Origin: Macrothele yani
Taxonomy: Eukaryota > Arthropoda > Arachnida > Araneae > Macrothelidae
Assembly: GCA_039090855.1 (NCBI GenBank)
Contig: CM077013.1
Coordinates: forward strand, 139,211,240-139,275,239
Direction of reading: 5' to 3'
Length of the DNA stretch: 64,000 bases
The translations under genes and the position numbers were made by a program. Every line of letters starts with the position of its first letter. The first letter of the stretch is position 1. Positions 22,815-31,251 of this stretch are shown here, piece after piece. Under the pieces are notes generated by a model, which was not told the origin of the DNA, did not search any database, and saw only the letters and a list, made by a program, of their open reading frames with translations.

Positions 22815-22906
22815 ATATATATATACACCTTTGAACTTTCGAGTTAACAATAAACTCATCCTCAGATATAGTACAATGCACAAATAATAAGCCACAAGGT
22901 GGTAGT
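22815..22906 (-). repeat. Left arm of a 3.5-kb-spaced inverted repeat
   Basis: Read on the minus strand this contains GTGCATTGTACTATATCTGA, then GGATGAGTTTATTGTTAACT and CGAAAG. It matches 26399-26490 on the plus strand (GTGCATTGTAGTACATCTGG, GGATGAGTCTATTGTAAACT, CGAAAG) at roughly three of four bases. Both arms end in TA-rich runs. The flanked interval is two Tc1 elements and a foldback element. Confidence 0.65.
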
Positions 22907-23171
22907 TACACTCACGGACAATGGAATTTGCGCACCTAGAAGAAAACATGTTACAACCGCAAAACGTCGCAAATAACTAGAGTGCGTGCTGGTACACAAA
23001 TGATTCAAGCTTGGTGCGATTGCGCATGACCGCACACCCTCTGATGGCGCTGCAAGCACGAGCCGGTAGCCTTATAAACTAGCGGGTAGTCGATACCCCA
23101 TGATAGTGAAAACCACCGGCCGACGCAAGCAACAGTACAGAGTGACAAGAATGCCGGATACACGCCAGAGA

Positions 23172-23397
23172 GAGTGCCGCCCCGGTGGCTCAGTGGTCTA
23201 AGCGATGGCCTCTGATCATTCGTCCGAACGGGGTCCGGGTTCGAATCCCGGTGAGGCATGGGTGTTGTGTTTGTCTTACGGCACTGGTTCTCTCCCTTCC
23301 CTGGAACCAGTGACCCTAAATTAGGGACGGGCGACTGCTTATAGCCCACTGAGTTGCTCACGGTGGTCGTTAAACCTTCAATCAAAAAAAAAAAAAA
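23172..23397 (+). mobile_element. SINE, main family, in Tc1 transposase
   Basis: A perfect 14-bp target duplication, ATACACGCCAGAGA, lies at 23158-23171 and 23398-23411. The copy has GGTGGCTCAGTGGTCTAAGC, B-box GGTTCGAATCCCGG, CCCTAAATTAGGGACGGGCG and an A tail. It interrupts the transposase six codons after the start. Confidence 0.93.
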
Positions 23398-23430
23398 ATA
23401 CACGCCAGAGACGTCGACTTTCACAACTTA

Positions 23431-23609
23431 CGGATTTTGAGAGAGGCTTAGGGATTTTGAGAGAGGCTTAGGGATTCTGGAGAGAGGCTTAGGGATTCTG
23501 AGAGAGGCTCAGGGATTTTGAGAGAGGCTTAAGGATTTTGAGAGAGGTTTAGGAATTTTGAGAGAGGCTTAGGGATTTTGAGAGAGGCTTATGGTTTTTG
23601 AGAGAGGCC
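23431..23609. repeat. 20-bp minisatellite inside transposase
   Basis: About nine copies of GGATTTTGAGAGAGGCTTAG. One unit equals the codons for DFERG at the N-terminal region of the transposase, so the array arose by amplifying coding sequence. Confidence 0.9.
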
Positions 23610-24720
23610 TGATCATCAGGCTGAAAACCGCAGGGGGTCCGCGCGACATATAGCCCGTCATGTGGATCGTTCTTGCCCTACCGACTGTGTTGGGAGCAGT
23701 TGACACGTAACGGCACTGCTACACGGCAGAGCGGCTTCGGACAGCCCAAGTGAATCACCGGTTGAGAGAATAGACGTATCCTGCTCTAATCACGAACGGA
23801 TTCCACGGGGACTCTGTCCATTATACAGGCAGATGTAGCGCCTCCTGTGTGCCCAAGAACCATTTCCCGAAACCTCGCGGAAGCGAATGTGCGATCCCAG
23901 CGCCCCTTACGTGTGCTACCATTAACACCGGAAAATCGCTGGCTCTGTGTGCAGTGGTGCCAGGCCAGAACGACGTGGAAAATCATAGACTTGCGACGTA
24001 TGGTGTTTAGGGATGAGTGCCGCTTCGTTTTGGGGACAGATGATAATCGTGTCCAATTGTGGATGTTCCCGTGTCAACGACACAATCCAAACCTCGATAT
24101 CGAGAACCATACCACTCCCACTACAGGAATTATGGTCTGGGGAGCCATGGCCTACCATAGCCGATCAGCTCCAGTGGTGGTAAGTGGATCATTGACGGGC
24201 CACCGGTATGTGGAAGAAATTCTACAGCCCTACGGATCCCATTCTTGGCCGGGATTCCAGGTGCGCTATTCGAACAGGATAATACCCACCCGCACATGGT
24301 GTGGGTTGCCCAGCACTGCCTACGTCATGTCCCGACACTTCGATGGCCTGCTCGCTCCCCGGAAATAACCCCTATCGAGCACGTGTGAGACCAGTTGAAA
24401 CACTAGCAACCGCCGTGCCGCAGTATCCGCGATTTGGAGCACACCGTCCAACACGTGTGGGCCAGTCTCCTGCAGGACAACGTCAGGCGTCTATTCGCCC
24501 CCATGCCGGACCGTATTGCAGCATGCATCGCCGCACGAGGAGGTACAACGCGCTATTGAAGATGACCGGACTGCGTGCCACATATCCCTCTGCAATTGTC
24601 TTGCAGCTCTGTTTTTGCCATGTGTATCATTCATCTGTATCATTACGTTCATAAAATTTCAGTTCAATCCGATGCTTCCTTAGTGTGCAAATTTCATTGT
24701 CCGAGAGTGTGCATATATAT

Positions 24721-25153
24721 CATGACAATCGTGTCACAAGTAACATATGTCCAAAAAAGAAGTTTAACACATGTGCTAAATAATTGGTCAATCTCAATTT
24801 CTGGACACTTTTAGTGTTTTTCTCGGTCCAATAATTGTTTCCAAGGGAGAGGATAGTACAAGCGGAATCTTCATTACAGGAAAGATGCCTATATTTATAA
24901 AGCAGAAAACTTTCTATTCATTGTTTTCGAAACTATTCTTAAAACTATTCTTTTCACAGAAAGTTTACTGATTTTTAAATGTAGTCATCTTTGCTGTAAT
25001 GAAGATTCTCCTTGTACAATCCACCTCTCTTGGAAAGAGTTACTGGACCAAGAAAAGACCCCGAGTCTCCAGAAATTGAGATTGACCAATTATTTCAACA
25101 CCTGCGCTAAACTTCTTCTTTGGAAATACGTCACTTGTGACACGACTGTCATG
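24721..25153. mobile_element. 433-bp foldback element, ~210-bp arms
   Basis: The left arm starts CATGACAATCGTGTCACAAG. The right arm read inward is CATGACAGTCGTGTCACAAG. The arms remain alignable to the middle through ATAATTGGTCAATCTCAATT and AATCTTCATTACAG. There is almost no loop. Flanks are TATA-rich. It is a candidate MITE and can form a long hairpin. Confidence 0.85.
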
Positions 25154-25160
25154 GTATATA

Positions 25161-26398
25161 CACTATATTGACAAAGGTCACTCGAGACTCCTTCAAAAGC
25201 AAATAAACGGAACCGCTGTGTTGTTAAGATGCGCGGTACAGCTGCAAACGGTATAAAAACAAGCCTGTAGCTGACTGCGATCATAAAGCACTGTGAGGGT
25301 TGAGCAAAAGTGTGGCGACGGGAGAGAACTGTCTTTCAGAAAGGAAAGATGGTTGGGTGTTATATTAGTGGGTTGTCCATAAGAGAAACGGAGAGGAGTT
25401 TAAACATACTCAAGTAAACTGTTTTGGGTGTACTGAACGCGTGGAAAGTCCATGGGGTGCCTGAAGTAGCAAAACGTACCGGCAGGCCAAAGAAAATCAA
25501 AGATAGAGAACGTCGAAGCCTCAGAAGAGTCGTTACAGCTAATCGAAGGAGTACTGCAGAAGACCTCAGTGTACAGGTGAGTAAAAGTGCTGGAACCTTG
25601 GTACGTACACGCACCATTCGCAGAGAACATAATTCCGTGGATTTCCGTGGTCGTGCGGCTGCTCAAATGCTTTTCATCCACACTCGGAATGCTACTCGTC
25701 GTTTAGCATGATGTAAAGGACATTTATCGTGGACCGTATATCAATCGAAAGGGTATCATGGACTGATGAATTCAGATACACGATCCGTCAGTCAGATGGC
25801 CGTGTGTGGGTATGGCGGCAGCCGAGTAAACGCTATTTACCACAGTGTACTGTTCTTACGGTCAAGTTTGGAGCTGGCAGTGTACTCGTGTGGGGGTGTT
25901 TTTCGTGGTAAGGTCCCCGTCCATTGGTTATCGTAGACAAACCTGTTAACCAGCACGTCTACCTCGATATTCTGGACAATTATGCCCTACCAACTCCGTG
26001 GCAATACTGTGGAACCGAGCCATGTTGGTACCAGCAGGATAATGCACCGATCCATAAAACAAGGACTGCTACGTCGTTGTTTGGCGATAATTCCCCATCG
26101 TGTGTGGACCGGCTAGCACAGAGCCCTGATCTTAATCCCATAGAGCGCCTATGAGATGAATTAGAGCGCCGCATAAGAATTTCAATGCCTACTACTAAGC
26201 AACAGTTAGCGGCAGTATTATGCAGTGAATGGAAGCGCATACCTATCGCTGTATTCCAAAACCTTGTCGAAAGCATATCTCAAAGGGTCAGTGCATGCAT
26301 TAAGGCCAAAGGTGGACCGACATCGTATTAATGTATGTCAACAAATGCTATGTTGTGTTTCTCTTCTAGGTGTCTGGTGTACTTTTGTGAATATAGTG
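25161..26398 (+). mobile_element. Tc1-like transposon, family A, copy 2
   Basis: Left end CACTATATTGACAAAGGTCA; right end read inward CACTATATTCACAAAAGTAC. TA precedes the left end (25159-25160); the right duplication is altered to AA. It is 1238 bp and the same family as 3629-4846. Confidence 0.87.
25310..26331 (+). pseudogene. Tc1-like transposase, family A, broken
   Basis: The ancestral ATG is now GTG at 25310 (VWRRERTVFQKGKMVGCYIS). Blocks in order are GVPEVAKRTGRPKKIKDRER, LSVQVSKSAGTLVRTRTIRR, SWTDEFRYTIRQSDGRVWVW (first D), GAGSVLVWGCFSW, CWYQQDNAPIHKTRTATSLF (second D) and QSPDLNPIERL (E). Stops after NILK, RRLA, CFSW and PIERL, plus frameshifts near 25715, kill the frame. It ends IKAKGGPTSY with TAA at 26329. 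The last two catalytic residues are separated by 34 residues. Confidence 0.88.
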
Positions 26399-26490
26399 AA
26401 TATCTAACACCTCGTAGCTTGTGTGTGTGCATTGTAGTACATCTGGGGATGAGTCTATTGTAAACTCGAAAGGTCTCATGTGCACATATA
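26399..26490 (+). repeat. Right arm of the 3.5-kb-spaced inverted repeat
   Basis: Counterpart of 22815-22906. It ends at a TA-rich run directly before the next Tc1 element. Confidence 0.65.
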
Positions 26491-26494
26491 TATA

Positions 26495-27708
26495 CACTGA
26501 AGAGCAATTGAATTAGAGACAGCTGGCGTTATGCAAATGTGGCGCTGTGGGCGGCCCTGCAAACGGAAACGACATGACGTATGCAGCGATCCGACAATAT
26601 AAGGAGTGATGCGACATGAATCAGTTAGAGTCGGACGCAGTATAGGTAAGACGAAGGATCTAAACGCATATGACCTTGGGCAAATTGTCGGGCCCCGACG
26701 AATGCGTCACTCCATCTCGGAAGTCGTGCAGGCACTGAGATTTTCACGAGCCACTGCGTCACGGGTGCACCGTGAGTACATCGAATCCAGTAAAACCATC
26801 CCTGCAAGGGCCAACTTCCGTGGACAACAGCGTGTGGATGAGCGGGGTCATCGTTGTCTAGCTCGCATTGTAACAGCGGATAGACGAGCCACAGTGCAAG
26901 AAATCACACGGCAATTTAACGCTGGTACACAAAAACGTGTAAGCAGCCACACCATCCAGAATCATATCCGCGCTATGTGGTACAGAAGCCATCGTCCCAC
27001 GACGGTACCGCTGCTGACTGCACAACACAGGGTGCAAAGATTAGCATGGGCGCGGGAACATCGCCACTGGACCCTAGACATGTGGAAGAATGTTGCCTGG
27101 ACTTATGAGTCGAGACCCACGTTGGTACATGCGGATGGTAGGATACGAGTACAGCGCAAACCACATGAAGCGATGGATCTTTCTTGCCAGCAGGGTACTC
27201 TTCAAGCTGGTGGGGGTGGTATTCTCGTTTAAGGACTGTTTACGTGGACTGAAATGGGACCTCTGGTACCTGTGACATCGTCCCTCACAGGTCAACGTTA
27301 CCGGGATATATCCTGGACGACCATTTGCTCCCGTTTGTGCGTCTTCAACATCCCACTGGGGACCTCTCCTGCAACAAGACAATGCACCGTGCCATCGCTC
27401 CCGAATTGTATCCGAATTGTTGGATGAACACTCCACCGACATGACTTCGCTTCCTCGGCCAGCAAGGTCACCTGACCTCAATCCCACACCTGGGATGCCA
27501 CCAAGAGAGATGTTCGAGGTTCTGACCCTCCTTCATCAAATCTTCGTAAACTGTGGAAGCTAGATCAGGGGTCGTGGATCCGTATGGCTTCCCCACGCTT
27601 CCGGTGTCTTGTCGAGTCCATGCCGAGACGAATCGCCGCCGTCATCAGTGCGAAAGGTGGTGCTACACGTTACTTGACAGGTAGCTCTAATTCAATTGCT
27701 GTTCACTG
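26495..27708 (+). mobile_element. Tc1-like transposon, family E
   Basis: Ends read inward as CACTGAAGAGCAATTGAATT and CAGTGAACAGCAATTGAATT, with TA at 26493-26494 and 27709-27710. Length 1214 bp. Confidence 0.87.
26606..27680 (+). pseudogene. Tc1-like transposase, family E, first D lost
   Basis: The frame is open from 26606 for 208 codons. It gives LNAYDLGQIVGPRRMRHSIS (HTH), RCLARIVTADRRATVQEITR, RLAWAREHRHWTLDMWKNVA, then WTYESRP where WSDESR is expected. The first catalytic aspartate is therefore tyrosine. RKPHEAMDLSCQQ and GGGGILV precede a stop at about 27230. After frameshifts RPARSPDLNP-like sequence can be read, with a small deletion where EHLWD should be, then MPRRIAAVISAKGG. It is related to the family B transposase at 18360. 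Inactive on three counts: lost D, stop, and damaged E block. Confidence 0.85.
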
Positions 27709-27716
27709 TATATATA

Positions 27717-28118
27717 TCATCATCATCATCATTGTCAACCATTATCAGTCCACTGCTGGACGAGGGTCTCCCCAAGTTTCCTCCACAACGGTCTGTCTTG
27801 TACCAGTCTCCTCCATGTCACTCTATCATGAAAGGTACCAGTACCAAAGTTCTTTCAGTCCTTCCAGCAGAAGTTGCACATGCAATGAAGAACATGAAGC
27901 GGGGAAAAGTTCCAGGAGAAGATGGAATTACTGTAGACATCATACAAGACGCAAGTGAATAAATCGAAACAGTACTCGCCAAAATTTTCACTCGATGCCT
28001 TAATGAAGGGAAGATTCCTGAGGATTGGAACAACGCTACAATGACCCTGCTACATAAAAAAGGTGAAATTGAGGATCTCAGGAACTACAGATCTATCTGC
28101 CTCCTATCAGTGGTTTAT
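27717..28118. mobile_element. RTE fragment with internal inversion
   Basis: Bases 27717-27823 are the RTE 3' end on the minus strand, with its (ATC)n tail at the left. Bases 27825-28118 are an RTE reverse-transcriptase segment on the plus strand (EVAHAMKNMKRGKVPGEDGI, DLRNYRSICLLSVVY). Both halves lie between TATATA runs. This is the pattern of a minus-strand insertion whose 5' part was inverted. Confidence 0.72.
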
Positions 28119-28126
28119 ATATATAT

Positions 28127-31100
28127 ACTCACCAACCCGCTTGGCCAGCGTGGTGAGTTATGGCCAAACACCTCCAAAATGACTCTACAACTTAAATCTT
28201 GGCCCTCAGTCTCCGGCAGCTGGAATGTACCTGGCCAAGGCAGCGGCCAGTGCGACATGAAGGCAGAGGGTGCTAAGAATCCTTGGAGGACCGGACTAGG
28301 CTGCCATTTGATGCTGACCTTGGCTACCTACAACGGACGCTCCCTATCTTCTGATTCAAGGCTTCTTGAATTGGAAGAGGAACTACAAAGGATCAAGTGG
28401 GACATCGTCGGGCTAAGTGAGGTAAGGAGAAAAGGAGAAGATCTCATTGAACTGAAAAGTGGACATCTCTTCTATTATCGAGGGACAGATACTGGCAGAA
28501 CTAGTGGTGTTGGATTTATAATAAACAAGAAACTGAAGGATAAAGTGGTAGAAGTTGAAAGTTCCTCTGACAGAGCTGCACGACTCGTTATCCAACTATC
28601 GAGAAGATACCAGGCTCAGATTATTCAAACTTATGCACCCACCACAAGTCATCCTGAAGAAGAAATTGAAGAATTTTATGAGGAAATTCGTCATCTAAAT
28701 AATAAAGGTAAGCAGCACTTGAAGATAATTATGGGAGATTTCAATGCAAAAATAGGGCACCGGCAACAGAATGAAACTTCAGTAGGTAAATTCGGTCACG
28801 GCAACAGAAACCAGCGTGGAAATACTCTCGTTGAGTTTGCAGAGGCAGAAGGGTTTTTCATCTTGAACTCCTTCTTCAAGAAAAAGCCACACAGAAAATG
28901 GACATGGAGACATCCAATTGGGACGACAAGTGAAATTGATTTTATTATGTGTAACAAAAAATTCGTCATCGAAGACTGCAGTGTGCTAAACAAGTTCAAC
29001 ACAGGTAGTGACCATAGATTGGTGAGATGTAAGATGCACCTCAACACTAAACTGGAACGTGGCAAGCTCATAAGACAAACAAAATGTATTGACATAACCA
29101 ACCTTAAAAAACACCATAATACTTTCAAGTTGGAACTGAAGAACAGATTCTCTGCTTTAGATGGCCTAACATCGGAAGAAGTGGATATTTCGGAAGTTAA
29201 CAGAAAAGTAACCAAAGCTCTTATGGAAACAGCAACAAAATTAGCTGGGTCTAAGAACAAGTTACATGTAAACAAATTATCAGGAAAAACCAAAATGTTG
29301 ATGCAAAAAAGAAGAGTGATGAGGACAACTAAAGAAGATGTGACTTCCAAAGTGGAATATATAGAGCTATGCAAGACAGCACGAAAAAGTATCACTGAAG
29401 ACGTAAGGAAATTCAACTGTGAGCTAGTGAGGAAAGCAATTGAAAACAACCAAAGCCTAAAGATAGCAAAGGGACATCTCAGTAAGGGAAGAAAACAGAT
29501 TATGGCTCTGAGAAAAGAAGATGGTTCTATAACAAGAAATAGAGGCGAAATTTTGACAAGAGTGAAAGATTTCTACTCCAAATTATATGAAAGGGATGAT
29601 ACATGTACTCCAGACATCATGAAAGGTACCAGAGTTCTTCCAGTCCTCCCAGCAGAAGTTGCTCATGCAATCAAGAACATGAAGCGGGGGAAAGCTCCAG
29701 GAGAAGATGGAATTACTATAGACATCATACAAGAAGCAAGTGGAGAAATTGAAACAGTACTCGCCCAAATTTTCACTCGATGCCTTAATGAAGGGAAGAT
29801 TCCTGAGGATTGGAAGAATGCTACAATGATCCTGCTACATAAAAAAGGTGACATTGAGGATCTCAGGAACTACAGACCTATCAGCCTCCTATCAGTGGCT
29901 TATAAAATCTTCACTAAAGTTCTTTCACACCGCTTGAAGGTAACACTGGACATGGCTCAACCGAGAGAACAAGCTGGATTCAGGAGTGGCTACAGCACAA
30001 TAGATCATATCCATGTACTGAGAGAACTAATTGAAAGAGCGAGGGAATATGAACTTCCATTGTGCATGGCTTTTATCGATTATGAAAAAGCCTTTGATTC
30101 GGTGAAACCATCAGCAGTTACCACGGCTCTGAAATCCTGCGGTATTGAAGATGCATACATTAATATTATTAATAACATCTATGAAAATGCAAGTGCAAAG
30201 ATTCGGCTGTTTGAAAATACAACACACATAAAAATTGGAAAGGGGGTGAGACAAGGTGACATCATATCTCCGAAGCTCTTTAATGCCACATTGGAAAATG
30301 TCTTTCAATCACTGAACTGGGAAAACAAAGGGATAAAAATTAATGGAGATTATCTAACCCACCTTCGTTTTGCTGATGACGTAGTCATTTTTGCAACTAC
30401 CCCATCAGAGCTGCAGAGTATGATCCAGGAACTTGCTGACAAGAGTATAGAAGTGGGATTAAAAATGAACTTTCAGAAGACAAAAGTGATGTTCAATGCT
30501 TTTACAAGAAATGAAGATTTATCGATTGATGGAGAAAAACTGGAGATAACAGATACGTATGTTTACCTTGGACAGCAGATATCAAGTGAGGGTCACATTG
30601 ATGAAGAAATTAATCGGCGTACAAAACTTGCCTGGAGAGCTTTTGGAAGAAACAGCATAATTTTCAAGAGCAATATGCCATTATGTCTTAAAAGAAAAGT
30701 GTTTGATCAATGCATCCTTCCAGTGCTTACGTATGGTGCAGAGACGTGGACTTTAACTAAAAGAGACATACAAAGGCTGCAGACAACTCAAAGAAGCATG
30801 GAGAGGTGCATGCTTGGTATAACCAGGAGAGATAAGAAGACGAACTCGTGGATCCGAAAAATGACGAGAGTGGAAGACATCATGATCAGAGTTAAATCCC
30901 TGAAATGGCAATGGGCTGGACATACTGCCAGAAGGACAGGCCATAGATGGACAGCCGAAATTTTAGATTGGATTCCAAGGGACAGGAAAAGACCCAAAAA
31001 AAGACCACATGGGAGATGGGTGGATGAAATTCGTAAATATGCGGGAGTGACATGGAGGAGACTGGCACAAGACAGACCTTTGTGGAGGGAACTTGGGGAG

Positions 31101-31145
31101 ACCTTCGTCCAGCAGTGGATTGATAATGGTTGACAATGATGATGA
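28127..31145 (+). mobile_element. RTE-type LINE copy A, near full length
   Basis: It starts at ACTCACCAACCCGCTTGGCC, the same point found at 34017 in copy C, so it lacks the ~165-bp leader of copy C. It carries one intact ORF and ends with TGACAATGATGATGATG, the short trinucleotide-repeat tail usual for RTE elements instead of poly(A). TA runs flank both ends. Confidence 0.88.
28179..31133 (+). CDS. RTE endonuclease-reverse transcriptase, intact
   Basis: A 984-codon ORF for target-primed reverse transcription. I chose ATG 28179 (MTLQLKSWPSV) because copy C starts there too; the open frame reaches back to 28041 only by reading through an unrelated fragment. The endonuclease (about residues 45-285) has TYNGRSL, GLSEVRR, QTYAP, GDFNAKIG, SEIDFI and GSDHRLV, the expected catalytic set. 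The reverse transcriptase (about 480-800) has APGEDGI, EQAGFRSGYSTIDHI, AFIDYEKAFDSV, GVRQGDIISPKLF and the FADD box, LRFADDVVIFA. YLGQQISSEGHI, LTYGAETWTLTKRDIQRLQ and a basic C-terminus (GHTARRTGHRWTAEILDWIP) follow. No stop or frameshift is seen, so this copy may be able to move. Position 2 of GDTISPK is Ile here and Thr in the other copies. Confidence 0.93.
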   Translation: MTLQLKSWPSVSGSWNVPGQGSGQCDMKAEGAKNPWRTGLGCHLMLTLATYNGRSLSSDSRLLELEEELQRIKWDIVGLSEVRRKGEDLIELKSGHLFYYRGTDTGRTSGVGFIINKKLKDKVVEVESSSDRAARLVIQLSRRYQAQIIQTYAPTTSHPEEEIEEFYEEIRHLNNKGKQHLKIIMGDFNAKIGHRQQNETSVGKFGHGNRNQRGNTLVEFAEAEGFFILNSFFKKKPHRKWTWRHPIGTTSEIDFIMCNKKFVIEDCSVLNKFNTGSDHRLVRCKMHLNTKLERGKLIRQTKCIDITNLKKHHNTFKLELKNRFSALDGLTSEEVDISEVNRKVTKALMETATKLAGSKNKLHVNKLSGKTKMLMQKRRVMRTTKEDVTSKVEYIELCKTARKSITEDVRKFNCELVRKAIENNQSLKIAKGHLSKGRKQIMALRKEDGSITRNRGEILTRVKDFYSKLYERDDTCTPDIMKGTRVLPVLPAEVAHAIKNMKRGKAPGEDGITIDIIQEASGEIETVLAQIFTRCLNEGKIPEDWKNATMILLHKKGDIEDLRNYRPISLLSVAYKIFTKVLSHRLKVTLDMAQPREQAGFRSGYSTIDHIHVLRELIERAREYELPLCMAFIDYEKAFDSVKPSAVTTALKSCGIEDAYINIINNIYENASAKIRLFENTTHIKIGKGVRQGDIISPKLFNATLENVFQSLNWENKGIKINGDYLTHLRFADDVVIFATTPSELQSMIQELADKSIEVGLKMNFQKTKVMFNAFTRNEDLSIDGEKLEITDTYVYLGQQISSEGHIDEEINRRTKLAWRAFGRNSIIFKSNMPLCLKRKVFDQCILPVLTYGAETWTLTKRDIQRLQTTQRSMERCMLGITRRDKKTNSWIRKMTRVEDIMIRVKSLKWQWAGHTARRTGHRWTAEILDWIPRDRKRPKKRPHGRWVDEIRKYAGVTWRRLAQDRPLWRELGETFVQQWIDNG

Positions 31146-31148
31146 TGA

Positions 31149-31192
<44 letters not shown>

Positions 31193-31207
31193 TGACAATG
31201 ATGATGA

Positions 31208-31249
<42 letters not shown>
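31146..31249. repeat. TA runs with a tiny RTE 3' tail
   Basis: Two (TA)n runs are separated at 31191-31213 by CATGACAATGATGATGATGA, the last bases of an RTE element with its tail. This looks like an extremely truncated RTE insertion. The whole block is nearly its own reverse complement. Confidence 0.7.

Positions 31250-31251
<2 letters not shown>

Larger units (their letters stand above)
23151..24559 (+). pseudogene. Tc1-like transposase, family D, interrupted
   Basis: The probable start at 23151 gives MPDTRQ, directly before the SINE. After the SINE, RRLSQLTDFERG is read, then the DFERG codons are repeated by a 20-bp minisatellite. Downstream blocks include VSPRT-like PRTISRNLAEANVRSQRPLR, PLTPENRWLCVQWCQART, VFRDECRFVLGTDDNRVQLW (first D), GIMVWGAMAYHSRSAPVVVS and LTGHRYVEEILQP. 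In a shifted frame come EQDN-like and RWPARSPE-like blocks (second D and E). It closes with MPDRIAACIAARGGTTRY before the stop at 24557. Frameshifts lie near 24260. Not functional. Confidence 0.85.
22909..24708 (+). mobile_element. Tc1-like transposon, family D
   Basis: Ends read inward as CACTCACGGACAATGGAATT and CACTCTCGGACAATGAAATT. TA is present at 22907-22908; the right duplication is mutated. The element holds a SINE (23172-23397) and a minisatellite (23431-23609). Confidence 0.82.

Noticed and set aside
22815..22906. Canonical hammerhead ribozyme in the GGATGAG...CTCGAAAG motif
   Set aside because: The core reads CTGAGGAT with an extra base before the helix, and the second copy has CTGGGGA, so it does not fit the consensus.
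28041..28178. 46-codon N-terminal extension of the RTE ORF
   Set aside because: It reads through a separate RTE fragment and a TA run; copy C starts at the equivalent of 28179.
28796..29449. 217-codon minus-strand ORF opposite RTE
   Set aside because: Shadow of the RTE coding strand, repeated identically opposite copy C.
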